Of a stretch of 64,000 bases of DNA, positions 1 through 13,200 are shown in pieces. Source of the stretch: Dipylidium caninum (taxonomy: Eukaryota; Platyhelminthes; Cestoda; Cyclophyllidea; Dipylidiidae); the NCBI GenBank assembly GCA_017562135.1, contig QEYB01000766.1, positions 992,001 to 1,056,000 on the forward strand. The letters are read 5' to 3'. Below the pieces are notes generated by a model. That model searched no databases, was not told the DNA's origin, and was given only the letters and a program-made list of their open reading frames with translations. Position numbers and translations under genes: made by a program. The number at the start of each line of letters is the position of its first letter. The first letter of the stretch is position 1.

Positions 1-2737
1 GTCGGGCCTCGCCGGAGCTCCCGTCTCGGCCAACGCCTTCATTAATAATGCGGGGCCACACAAAGTCGGTTCTGGGCACGTTTAGCCTCAATCTGGTCTG
101 CGGCACGGGGGGGGACCGCTGGGGTGTGACGACCACCCGCCGCCCCGAATTGAAAGTGCCTGCTCCCGCTCAACTTCCCGTGGGGTGAAATTACGCCCTG
201 AATTTTAAAAAGGGGGCGGAGGGGGCCGGAAATGGTGCGTTGTGGTGGCTGGAAAGTACACGGCGACACGAGGTTCACCCTCGCGCGTGCTCGACAGGAA
301 AGTGCGAATTGCGCCAAGAAAGTCCAACTTCCGAATCACCTTTTGAATGCCAACCAAGTGTTTCCCAAACGAAATGCAGACTGCTTAAGTAACCGCCAGT
401 CTAAACAATTATTAGTGTACAAAATGGTAAATTAGGCAAAAATACGAAATTGGGTGACTGTTAGACAATCAAAGGGCGGGAGAGATTTTCAATGGATTTG
501 CCCATTGACCGGGGGAAAAAGTGGCGTCTAACGCACGCTGCCACTCTCTTTCGCAGCCCTGACGGGGATGCGGCAGGAGGCCCAAAAGAAGCCTGGTGTC
601 ACTCCTCCCCGTCAAACGGAGCGGAGTGCGGGAGGAGGGGGGGGGAGACGGGGGACGAGGGACGGGGGCGCCTACCCGACGGGTTGGGTCAGCGATCGCG
701 TCACCGCCGGAGGCCGTTGCTGTCGCGGAGGTTGGCGGAAGCGATGCAGCTGCGGCTGCCGTGGCTGCGAGTGGCGACCGGCCTCCTGGTCACTCGTCTT
801 CCTGACCGAAGGGCCGATGCGCGGCAAAGTGGTCGGTTGAGGGCGGTGGGAGTGCTTTTGCGGCGGTTGCTGTTGTGCATGGCGACGAGGGTGGCGCAGG
901 TCTCGAGGTGTGTGAACGGCGGGCGAGGCGGTTGTCGACGGGGCTGGCGGTCTCTCCACGAGCAGAAGCCGCACCCGCTGTGAACCGCAGCGGGTGCACT
1001 GCTTGAGCAGCGGTAGAATAGCGGTGAGACCACCGCTGCCGCCACTGCCACCGCCGTTGCCGTCGCCCTTCTGCGTCCCCATCCTCGTTTCGGCGGAGGG
1101 GTCGACGATGACTCGGTGGAGGATTAACGGGCCCGAGGCGTCGGCGGAGTCCCCTTTCCCCGTACCCGCCAATCTCGACGGTGCCTGCGGCGACGGCAGA
1201 GAGGACAGACGTGTCTGCACCGAATGACTGCGCGTCTCCACGTGGAGGGGATTCGTGCCTCTGTCCAGCCTTTGCACTGACGACTCCGGTTCAACCGTTC
1301 TCTCGTCCCCGGTTGCGCTGAAATCAACACTCATTGGACAGAGAGCGTGTGCGTTCACCAGCGGCGAGTGTGACATTTCACTGTGAACCGGTCTTGTGAG
1401 CCTCGGGCGGTGCTCACCTCAACTCGCGCGTAAAACCCCGGCACTTAAATGTCAGTTATGAAACCTCTTCCTTTAGATTCCTCGCTTATGCCCTGATGCT
1501 TCTAGACGTGCTGTAAGGCTCGTCAACACGCCCTTGTGCATTCGCGGAACCAATTCCACGCTTAAACACTACCCACGGCGTTGGGCAGGCGCCTCGTTGC
1601 TGTGACCAGCGGCAAGACGATGGATGCCCCAAACGCCCGCCACCCGCCCGAGCAGCCAGCTTCGGCCGTCAGGCGGTCGTTTCCGGGCCCATCGAGGCCG
1701 GAAGAACGCAGCTCGAGAGGTGAGTTAGCAAACTCCGCCCCAAGCCGACTCAGGGGTGGCTCGGAGCGCCAGCCCGCACTGCGGAGGTGGCTAGTGGCAG
1801 ACGGAAGGGACAGTCTCCCTCGAGCACGGACACGAGAACCATCACGACTGTGGCAACTTCGAACCCTCCGCGGGGGAAGCGAACCACGTTGTAGGGACAT
1901 CTGTCAGCACTTTTTGGCCCAAAATCTGCCAGTGAGTGGCCAGATTTCCGCCATGGTCTGCGGGTAGCAGACATTCGAGAGCAATTAAGGGTGCCCACCT
2001 CGGTCCAGTGCACCTACGGCATCCCAAGGCGCCTTCGTGTCTGTCGCTACTGCCACACTGCCAACTGCCCTCCCCGTGGGAAAGACTAGGGTCAAGGGGG
2101 GATTTTCTTTTGAGAGGGGAAGGAGGGGCAGATAATCGCGAACGCAGTTTTTCTCATCCACTTTAATGCATACAACCAAGCAGAACTGTTCACCAAACAC
2201 ACTCAGCAGCGGGACGTGTGGCCAAATACAGCAAAAAGTGGGCAAGCACGAGGAAAAGGAGCAGTCGGACGGTGGGAGAGTCCGCAGCGGTCGAATCGCC
2301 CATCATGCCGGCGTTGATTCGGTGGCGGCGCTTGCAAGGGAGGTGGTGCAAAAGCCGGGGTTCTTGAAGGTCATGCAAAGGACAAAAAAATGACAACATC
2401 AAAAGGCATGCAAAATGATGACGACAAACAAATTGTCACGCTGGGCAGGGGATTCCAACATGCAAGCCAAATGCAAAATGTGGCCAAAAACGCCTAAATG
2501 AATAACGTGGAGCCTTCGAAAACGGTACTCGAGGGGGAGGTGGGGGAAGAGGGAGAACTAAGCAGAGGCACTGTGATTATCAGCGTCAGAGAAGCGCAAA
2601 AGACCTCGAAATCCTAATTAGGATTACCACTTCTCCCATAAAAGGCGTATTCCAGGCGGATGAACTGCAAGAGGAGGTGGTGGAAGTAATCACTTCCAGG
2701 ACTGCACCGCAATCGAAGGGCTGTTCACTTCACCCAC

Positions 2738-3316
2738 TGAACTTCAGCCTGGCTTCGAGGCTTCTTATGTGCCAGCGACGACCGCGCGCTCACCGCCTCC
2801 ACGACGCCGCACTCTCCTCCCCTCCTCTGCCGCCTCGTCGCGCGGCCCACCCGCCCGCCCGCCGTAGGCTGGCGATGGTGGCCAAGGTGAGGGCGAGGGC
2901 GAGGGCGAATACCTTCGAAGCTGACAGTCGGTCAGTCGGTCGGTCGGTCGGTCAGTCAGCGAGGGCCCCGTGGACGGGTGGGGCAACCACCTCGTGACAC
3001 TAACACTGTGGTCGTCGCTGGGTCGTAGACGCGCGCGGCGTTGGCGACGGAGCGACTTTGTTGGACAAAGTGAAGTAGGCTGCCCCGCCCTCACCTGAGG
3101 TGACCTGACCCGATTTACTCTGATTGGCCGCCCCTCACTGCATTTGAGAGCCCACACACGCAGTTGGGGAATGCACGTTTCCACGTGGATGGGGACGATT
3201 CCACACCCCGGTTGACGGAAGTCAACACGGTTACGGGCACGCGGCCACCGGCCCCCACCGGTCTGGTCTGATGGGTGATTCGGCCAACGGACCAGTGTCG
3301 TGGTGCGGTGGCATCC
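2738..3316 (-). repeat. Left copy of a ~580-base dispersed inverted repeat
   Basis: The reverse complement of this segment matches 13365-13950 almost base for base; the differences are mostly changes in short tandem tracts (GACT/GACC runs, GGGCG runs) and a few substitutions. The unit holds a CCACGTGG palindrome, a GTTGAC-GGAA-GTCAAC inverted repeat at 3211-3226, a CCAATCA word and GC-rich boxes. It has no convincing protein. It could be a non-autonomous mobile element, a solo terminal repeat or a dispersed promoter-like segment. I see no target-site duplication. Confidence 0.85.
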
Positions 3317-3550
3317 TGATCGGTGACAGTCTCCGGTCTCAGCATCCGTGCGAGCTTCCTCAACCCATTTGGTGCCACCTACTGGTGGCGTTGAGGACTG
3401 AAGAGCAAAGAGTAACTCTTCACTCCACGTAGCCTCAGAGTCAAACCTCTGCCGGGGTGTTCACAATTTACACTAAGCCATAAACTCTACGTCATACGTA
3501 GTTTTTACGTTGGCACAAATTTTAATTACGGTCTAAATACAAACAGGTAT

Positions 3551-3570
3551 TCTCTCTCTCTCTCTCTCTC
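3551..3570. repeat. (TC)10 microsatellite
   Basis: An uninterrupted run of ten TC units lies about 235 bases beyond the edge of the left dispersed repeat copy. Nothing suggests it belongs to a gene. Confidence 0.9.
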
Positions 3571-6500
3571 GCCCCCTTTTAACACTCAACAAGGTAGGGA
3601 ATTCGCAGGGCCGAGGGGCAGAAGGCAAAGAGCGAGAGGGCAGGGCGGGGGGCGAGGCGGGAGGCGGGCGAAAGAGAGCCCCAAGTGGTGCGCAGTCATT
3701 GATTTATTCGGGACGGCAAAATCTGCCCACAGAGGGAGGCGGAGCGGTCGTTGTCCCTGTCAGCGCGAGCAAATGCAAATTTATTGTCCCAACTGGACGA
3801 AAGAGGTAGGGCGCAAAAGCAAAAAAGGCGACACTGATTTGCTTGTGCAAAAAGCGTCCAGATTATACGAATTTCACGAGTCACTTTTGGCGCGCACTCC
3901 ACATATTTTCGACTGTCGTTGTCAAAAAGGGACGCAGCTCGCCCACCAACGGCTTCTCAACTATCCAAGGGCCAAAGTGACGAGGGGATGCACATCCTCC
4001 TCCGCCGAAATGCGCGTTCTTACTGATCTGACGAAGATACACCCGACCGCCTCACTACTCGGGGACACGAAATGGGCGGCACCGGGTGAAAGTGCCTGCT
4101 GCAGGGGTTCTTTGGACGTTCACAGGTGAAAGTGCCTGCTCCAGTGAAACGCCCAACGTTAGTACCACCACGCCCTCAGGCTGCGATAGGGAGTTTGTTT
4201 GGCAGCCGCCAGTTTAGCGCGTTTGCAAAACCTGTCCACCGCCTGGGGGAGCAGCCTGGGCCGGTGGTCGTCTGTCCCCGCGCCGAAATCTAGTTCGGCC
4301 TGTGAGCACTGGCTGTTCGAGACAAAAAAACACTCGAGTCAATGAGAAAAAACAGTCTCGGCGGGGTTGCCGGGGCACAACACCCAAACATCCATTTGGA
4401 CGTAAAGCTGACCGTGTTTGTGGGTAATTTTGCCTCCTCAATACTCGCGAGTGAAAATTAAGACATAAAAAGGATGGGAATTTTACGTTTTACAGCTGAT
4501 CGCTCCTCAACAGCACAGTTGAGTTGGGCGATGCCGAAAGCACCAACCCGACGCCGGGGGGGGGGGGTCGCTCGCCCCAGGGCAGGACTCGTCCTGTGGC
4601 GGAGTCAAACAGGAAAGGAAGGAGAATACTCGAATGCCCATAGAGCGAGAAAAACACAGTCCGCCTCCAGTATGCAAAGTTAGAAGTACGGGGAGGGGGA
4701 GCCGGCTCCGACGAGGCGAGGTGAGCGGTCCATTGTGGCGCGGCCTGGTCGTGACGAGAAATCCTTTTTTGCGGCGAATGTTGACAAAAAGCAGTGGTAC
4801 GAGATGCGGTAATGTTTGCACTCCCAAAATGTGCCATTCTGTTCGAGTGATAAACGCCCAAGTTCCAGTTTGACGTGGACAATCCCCGTAATTTAATTGA
4901 ACTGGCCGAGGCTGCGACCTTGAGCAGGTGCGTCAGACTGGGCAAAACGAATTAGGCTAAGTGGAGGTGAGCCCAAGCACAACCACTCAGGGGCGAAGGG
5001 GGGGAGGCAGGGGGGTGGAAGCGAGTTTGGAGGTGACGCAAATCACTTCCCCCTCTTTGGGCAACACGTAGAGAGTAATTTAACAGCGTCCACGGTGCGA
5101 ATAGCAGACTGTTCTCTTGTGCCCATCGACGAGCGACCGGTCCGATGCCACTGGGCAAACCATCGGGCGCTGCTTCCCCACCAAAGCACGCACCAGAGCT
5201 TTTTAGCACTTGTCTAGCGGGTCTCAGGTCGGTGGAGGGCATCGACTCCTGTTAGGTAAACGACAAAAGGAAGGAAGCTCCAAGCAGGCCGAGCCAGGAG
5301 TGTTGTGTCGTCACATACGCAAAAGTGGGGTCACAGCGCATGCGATGCTGACATGTGTGTCATGCGAACGATAAACACACGAGCCCCGGAGGGACTGACA
5401 TGAAGGCACACGAAGGCCGCGGGGGGAGGAGAGCCCAACTGCCGACTCGCGGTGGTGTAAAACCCCAGGCCGCGGTGCGCCTCTTCACATGCCTGCTCCA
5501 CCCCACACTTCACAGACAGGCAATAAAAACGCGGCTACAACACCCACGAGGCCATTCACATTCTCTTGGGTTAACAACCAAGTCATTGCGGATTGTAAAG
5601 AATAAAAATTTCAAAATTTCTGCTTAATAAGATAACTTTATTCGATTAGGCACTCTCCTCTGACCGCCTTGCTGGAAGGGCATCGCGCAGTTTGGCGAGT
5701 TGTGGAACGAACACATTTGAGTTGAGCGTTTGGTTGTTTGGCTAAAGTTTAGCGGCAGAAGTCTCCCATAAGTCCACCACCAGACTGAGAGCACAATTGT
5801 ATTTTAGCGAATCTCTGCATCTGATGTCGTCCAGGCTGGCTCGTCATGCATCAAACACGACCTCTTCCGACTAACGCTGTTCTTATAAACTGGCCACTTT
5901 TCGTCGCCAGCGCCCAGTCTTTTCAGAAATGGGCCAATTTCGTCGCGTTTCAGAGGCGGAGCGTAGATGTTAAATGCCTTGCGCCAATTAAATTTACCAA
6001 AGATGGCGAGGGACCCAAAACCGAGTTTCCTTGCACAGCCAAGAGTTGTTGTTTTTTTTAATTAATTCTTCTTCCAATTCATATATATGCGACAGACGCG
6101 GTGAGGCTCGATGTACCACCGCGTGTTGCGCTCCGACAATTTGAACCGACAAAGGCCTCGAGGTGGATGGCTCCCATCGACTTCGACTGAACGGACGGCC
6201 AAATAACTGAGCAGAACGAAAACAGGTACACTAACTTGGACGATGCTGCCTTTCTCTCAAGGCGTCACTCCCATCTACGACGCACGACTTCGTTTTTGCT
6301 TGCTATGCGCTCACGCCTCGGAAATAATACAATGAAATAAGTCTGAGGTGCACCTCTTGTTCTCCCCTTTTAAATTAGGATAAAAACAAAGCTACAAAAC
6401 TACCGGATGTAGATTCTTACTAAATGAAAGGCAGAAGCCAAAAAATAGGAAAAATCCACATGTTAGGTACTTGGAACACGTTAACGGAACAAAAGAAAGC

Positions 6501-7287
6501 CGCAATCGCTTAGACGCCAACCCAGTGCACCATGCGTGCGCACCAGCCGCCATGCCGTCTTCACAGACGGGACCACCTCGTACCCTCTCGATGTGGTGGG
6601 ACAAGGAGGGGGAGATGCCCCCGAGCCAACTCTCCCCAGCGTGGCGGTGAGAAGCGGGCAAAAACGTGAAGCGGCTACAGGAGAGGCTGCGCGGTTGCAC
6701 GGTCTTCAGCGAGATTCCAAGAGTGGAGGAGAGTGGAAGTGGTAAAATGCGAGTAAACCGAGCACCTCTTCTTGTTCATTTCGACCCGTCTTACGAAGGA
6801 GAGCGATTCCCGGCGCCTTTACACTCCGGTTTGAGGGTTCGGGAGGAAGTGGAGAATGAGGACCTCAGGCACAAAACCCCCCCCCTCCCCTTCCAAGGTG
6901 CAGAAAAGAATGTCGTCTTTCGTGTTTGCACACTGTTAAAGTGCGCATGATCGAGTCAAAACTGCTCAACTCGATTTTTACTGCAGTCACCAAGGCGACC
7001 ACGTGGGGCATGTCAGGGGTTCGCGCAAAAAGCGCCTGAAACCAGACAGACTGATGAGGCGATGTCCACCAGGCAAGACAGTCGGAGAAAGTCTTTTGAG
7101 TAAACATTTCCTTTAAACTGCACTAGAATTCAGAGTATCTTATTACTGACAGACTACTGACTAATTGACTACTGACATGTCAATGTGGGGAATGAAAGAA
7201 AAAGATGACCACCTCACGAGGCTGATTTGATATCATTTAAGTCCAAAATTCTGGTCTGTCAGGATAGTGCTGTCCATATTTTTTGAA

Positions 7288-10200
7288 TCAAATGAAAAGA
7301 AGGATGTGAACTTCAAAGAGTAGTGGTGTTTGGCATAAATTCCTGGGTAAATAGTTCACAACTCTCACCAACTCGAGGGATGCTGAGGTCGATGGGCCAA
7401 CGTCTCCGCCTCCAAAGGTTCCCTCTCGTCTTCTTTCCTTCTGCGGCTCGGCGTTTTCCCTTCCCGGAGGTTGGAGGAGAGGCGCGGACGGCGGCGTTGG
7501 GACGAAGAGCAGGAGCCGTGGCGATGGGCGCGGCCGAGAAGGTCTTGCAGCACCGTAGAGGCCGCGGGCGTAAATCTCCTCCAGCGCAGCATCGGGGACC
7601 AGGTAGCGCACTGACTGGCCGCGCGCCAGAGCTCGTCGCACCAGCGTCGCGCTCAATCCATTCTGGCACCACTCCGTCACCAGGATCACGTTTTGCTGAC
7701 ACACACACACACAAAGTAGTTAGCTGACTATAAAGTCAGCGTAGGCACAATTTGCACCCGTGGAGGATGACCGGCGCTGTTTGGATGTGCCGTGATCTCC
7801 ACCCGCTAGGCGTCGATAGTGCAGACAGCGAAGGCTTCTCAGCCTCCGCACCGCTGGCGTGTGACCCTCTTCGACCCACCATTCGTGTTTAAAGTAAAAG
7901 TTGGACGGAACTCTTACGCGCTACGACATTCTCAAGGATACCTAAGAATTCGCTGGAACGTCCACTCCAAAACCTAGACTCTGGAGAAGGAGGAAGATAC
8001 TTGCTCCAGTCTGTGTGATGGCCTTTGTTTGCGTCAGATCACACCTTCAAGGCTTAAAAGTCTCGCCATCGACATGCTTTAAGATGCCAAGGGTAAAAGC
8101 TGCAGCACCATGGACGATTCAAACAAATCCCTACGCGGCAGTTTTGACGCCCAACTAACTCCAACCGCACTGATATGGTAAGAAATGCATTTAGGAAATA
8201 AGCCCATTGGGACACCGACGGACTTGTCATCCGACTGGTCATAATTGTCCGGAAAACTCATGATGGAATAAGAGCCGCACAACGGGACGATGCCGCTTTT
8301 GCAGTCTACGTGTCTGCAAAACCTTTGCTTTCCCTCGCGGAGGCGACTCAGCGTGGCATCTGTGCAATCCTCTCACGTTACAAAGGAAGGCCAACTTAGT
8401 CCCCGTGGGCCGCGTAGTCCCAATCTCACTGCCTCCCCCAACTTGATGCATAATTATGGTGAAAAAGGAAACCACCGATGACCTTCCAGTACTACGATCA
8501 CGTTTTGCCAGCATGGACGAACAATAAAAATGCCCTGTCATTCGACTTACGACCATCGGGGGGGGGGGAGAGGAGACTGCCATAGCGAAGGAAATGCGGG
8601 GGATTTATGGTTATCACCAGAGCTCCTTCGAAATAGCATGGGGACAAGGCAGGTCCGAGTCAGATATGCCTTAAGCTCGTTATTCTTAAAAGTCAACAGA
8701 GCACTTTACACCCAGTATGACAAGGATTTGCCCCCGCTGTCGCCGAAAAATCACATTATTTTTCATATCGTAATTTACATAGCGACACTGTCCAGTGTGC
8801 ACGAAATGACGTGAGGACAGAGGCGAAAGGCATTCACCGACGGTGGCGACGGGACGAGCTCAGACACACCCGCCTCCGTCCCCTCCCTGTGTGTAACAGG
8901 GCACCAGATCAGGTTGATTTTCAACGCGAAAGGGCAGGCGGTCGTGTTGACCTGTGAAACGGCTAATGTCTTTCGCGTAAATACAACAAGCCAGGCATTG
9001 CGCTTTGGCATTAGGAGTCGGCGCGTTGGAGATAAATGGGTCCACGAAACTCGATAGGGAGTCCCTAACTCCGTCTTTCTCCCCGCACGCCTAGACATGA
9101 GAGCCCAACTCTCCAAACGCGTTTGTTAGCCCCCCCCCAGACAAATTTATTCTCCAAATCTAATGCATAGTGTATGCGTGTCATACGGGGACAAGAGCCG
9201 CAGCACCAGTAAGACCAATGAAGGTCGGAGTCTATTTTTATCCCGGGAGAGGACGAATAGAAAAAGATTTTGCTACCCGCATTCGTGAAAGCATGAGCTA
9301 TAAAAAGAAGGTAAATAGGAGTAAATCCCCGGATTAGATCAGTCCGACTAACCTCGTAGCGCGAAAGAAGGTCCATTTCGTAAAGTAGACGAGCAGCGTC
9401 GGAGTTGGGTCGACTCACGCAAATTATGCCGTAATCGCGCACCAATGCAGTCATCTAGAGGAAGGTGCGGAGGGGAGGACACATTAGCCGGTTGGATGCA
9501 GGACTTTTGGAGAGGCTTGGTCAAAACGTCTACACCTGCCTCTGGTTTCGGATGGAATGAATTTAATAGGAAGTAGGAAAAAAAATGCAAGTATTAAATT
9601 TTCGCATCCACCTCAGGCTTGGAATGTGGAGGCAGGCAGCCCCTGCCTCTCAATAATGCAGCTCTATTAAATAAAAGCGATTAACACAGGAAAAGGTGAG
9701 CAGAAGGACGTGAGGAAACTGACGTCGTCCTCGGACCAGAGGTTGGGGGTGGCGAAGGACTCGAGGAGGTCGCCGCCACAGACAAGCTTGACGCGCACCG
9801 GGGGGAGGGCAGGGGAGGCGGAGGCCGGTGACGAGGAGCGCTTTCGACCGCAACAACACTTCCCACTCGGTCCGATCTCACCGTCAGCCTCGGCTTCACG
9901 AACGGCGCGAAGGTGGGCCGCCAGCCAGGCGTTGGTGGCCGAGCCCCGGTGTCTCGTTTTCTCCTCGCCCTCCTCTTGCGACCCTGCATCCGTCGAAAAC
10001 ACGGCAAAGGGTCACTCGTGCGCCGTCATAAGAAAAAAAGGGGGGAGGTTGCCCTTAAACCGCCATTCGCCCATCTCAACTCGTCCCCAGCGCAAGCAGG
10101 TTAGACGCTTAAGACCTTCGTCAACGCCGAGTTAACGTGAATGGTGAGTATTCTAAAGTACGTGCACCGACTGGATGTGGATGTCTCGCAGACATTTGAA

Positions 10201-13200
10201 CGCCATGGTTGTGTAACTGGGATAAAATATTCCCGAGATAGCCGAGGAGAACGCAGAACAAATTTCGACACCTTATTTTATTAATGGAATCAAAAAGGAA
10301 CGACTCAAACGCATGGGCTGCAGATCCTATGTTCACGTAATGACTTCGACAAGACCCACATCTGACACCTGAAAAACTACATCAGCATTACTGGTATGGC
10401 AGTGTCGAAATCCGGGATTTTGAAGAATGCTGAATCTTCGAAGCTGTTTCGTTCTCACCGCTCCCATAGGAGAAGTCCCAGTCGCCTCGTGGGCTACACT
10501 TTCACCGGATAAAGGTTCACGAGGATCAGAAGACTAGACACTAGACGGGCATTTTCTATCCAGCGCCTCGATATTCACGGGGCCAATGCTCCAGTCTGTG
10601 GGCTGAAGGCGAAAACACCACCGTGACGACGGAATACTCGCTGACCTCCCCCCCCCCCCCCGGACATGCGGCCACTAACGAGCCGAATGCACGGAGACAA
10701 CGGGAATATGGCACCGTTGAGCGGCAGTGGCCTAACCTCCCACCACCCGGTTGGGCGTAAGGCGCGTCAGATCAGATGTCAGTTGGGAAGAATGCGATGT
10801 GACGTTCCTTACTTTTTTACCTGAAAGGCGATGTATTACGCGACAGGAGGCAAAATCCGCTCTCGACACCAGTCAAGCCAGAAGGGAAGGGATATGGGCA
10901 CCACCTTCCCATTTCCCAATCTCAAAGTGTTTCTTCTCCACAAAATGGGAGCAATATTCCCGATTAACAGAAAAGGTCAAAATTGGAGGTGTCAGGCGGG
11001 AGGGGCCTCCACGCTCTGCTCATTTGCAGCACAACTCCTAACAGGCGTAGCCACCACCCATAAAATCCGCAAGACGGACATTCTGTAGACGTTGAGACAT
11101 ACTCCTTCTCTGCAGATGTCACATCCATTTGCCTGGGCGCAAGTGGCCGCTGACCCCTGATCATCTTACGACAGCACGACCTCGTGCCGACAGTCCCCCT
11201 ATTTCGTCCAAGAAATGGCGTCTCTGTACGTTGGGGAAAAGGGGTTAGGGGAGGGTAAGCAGAGAACCACATCGAATGACATGTCGTCCTCCCACTATAC
11301 CACAACCAACGGAGTTTAGGCCGAGTGGAGCGAGGGCGAACCGCGTCCCAGCACCAATTTCTAACTTTATTTCCGCAATATGGCTGCGTTTCGGATGCAA
11401 ACTCACTGTCCTTCTGCATACTAGCCGGGGAGGCGTGACTGCTGAGGGAAGAAGGAAGCATCTGTTAAAAGGCCACAGAAAAGAGCGTGATGGTAAAAAA
11501 CTAGCTTTCATTCCGGCTTTTGCAATGTCCGCTCTCCGTCGTAGAGCAAACGGCTGCACAGAGAGGAGGTGGGAGAGGGGGGAGGGGAGGGGAGAGCAAA
11601 AGGCAGAATGGAACATCTCAACATGTCACTTATGTGTCGGTTCTACGTCTTGAAGCGGAATCAGATAACTTCTAATCTCCACGTTATTTGCAGCTTTTAA
11701 CGATCCGCAAACAAATAAAAGCTTTATGAAAAATCACTCGACATTTTCATACCCTTGTAGTACAAATTGCTTGAAGGCCACTAAGAATACGCCTTATAAA
11801 CAGAGTATTTCGGTTGTTAGGCCCAACTGAAGGATTCTTCAAGAATGCAATGGAAGCCACACAAACTAAAGAGGAAGAAGAGGAGTAAGTGTTTATTTCG
11901 TGCGCTTTTGTATATTAAGCTGAAGAACGAGGGAAACGGCTGATATGAATTGTCCAGAGAGGCAGGAAAAAAACCGGTCAAGGAAAACGATGAGTAGAGG
12001 CAAAGGCTCCAATGACTACCTCGACCTTCCCTTGCTTCAGCTAAAGGCCAAATCCATTTTATCAATGTAGAGTGCGGAAATTTCTTCTAACTAGCCAAGG
12101 AATGAGCCAAAACCGACCTCCAAAACCTCCGGCGAGATTGTGAAGAGGAGGTTTCGCATGAAATAACACCCCAACAGCGGGCAATGCGATTGTTGTGAGA
12201 AGGTGGAGGGAGGACGAGGGCAGGAGGAAGGGAAGGGCCAAGAAAGAGGCCAGAAAAGCAGTTCAATGCCGATGAGAGAAGACGAATGTGGCAGTCAAAT
12301 TCCAACTTCGAGCGAAAAATATCGCCCATTTTAGTGGAGTTTCATAAGAGCGCCAAAGTGTGGCGCTGTAGCAATGACCCATCATCAAGTAGGAGAAGGA
12401 AGTGAACCTGGCACCCTTTGAAATGCCGATTTTACGTTGCCCAGCGATGAATTAATTTCACAAGCCCATTTTTAGGCTGAGTATTTGTAAATCGTCACTG
12501 TCGCCACACCTGCGGACACACACAGGAAGTCCTCAAAGTGGAAGCAAAAGTGGACGATGAATGCAGCTACGGTATAAAGCCAAATGCGGAGCATTCGTGG
12601 TACGTCGAGAAGTGCACCAATTAACCTTTTGTGACTGGATTTTACTTATATCCCGGTTCACGCAAATGGGGTCACACATGAGTGAGGAGAAGGATAGGCG
12701 AGATAAAGAGAGATAAACAAACAGGGGAGAAGCCGAACCTCACCAGAGACCTCTCCAAATCGTGGATCCTCAAGATCATCTGACTCCTCCAAGACAGCCT
12801 TTGTCAACGTGGAATTACTGCCGTCACTGCCGTCGAGATGGTGAGAGATGCGGTTCATCCGAGCCTGAATTCGTTGGAGAACACGCCGCGTGGGGGTCCA
12901 GAGGTCTTGAGAAGCTTCCCAAGAGTCCACGGCCAGCCAGTCCGAAGTAGTGGCACAGGCGAGGCGAGCCAGGCGGCAGCGCGACTCTGCCGAGGCCAGT
13001 CCGTCCTTGGTATAGGCGTCGGACACGGGGGAGAGCAAACCCACCACCACTACCTGACGCCGGGGGTTAAGTAAGCGCTGAGTGGACGAGGAACACCACT
13101 TTTCCGATTCTGCACCATCGCCTTCAGCAGTCGCCGAGAGTTGCTGGTGGAACGACCACGTCTTCTCGACAGCATCTCTTGCCAACTCTGGTGGAGAAGC

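Larger units (their letters stand above)
1..7287. other. No supported gene; repeats and simple sequence
   Basis: I find no exon chain or recognisable protein here. The first 1.4 kb is GC-rich with long open frames on both strands, which looks compositional. The stretch contains the left copy of a dispersed repeat at 2738-3316, a (TC)10 tract at 3551-3570, and two spaced copies of the word gaaagtgcctgct near 4088 and 4128. The rest looks like ordinary intergenic DNA downstream of the minus-strand NMNAT gene. Confidence 0.5.

Noticed and set aside
672..1376. A 234-codon open frame on the minus strand, Pro/Arg/Gln-rich
   Set aside because: GC-rich DNA with other long frames open on the opposite strand, no family resemblance and no clear splice partners. 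It could be an exon, but nothing supports it.
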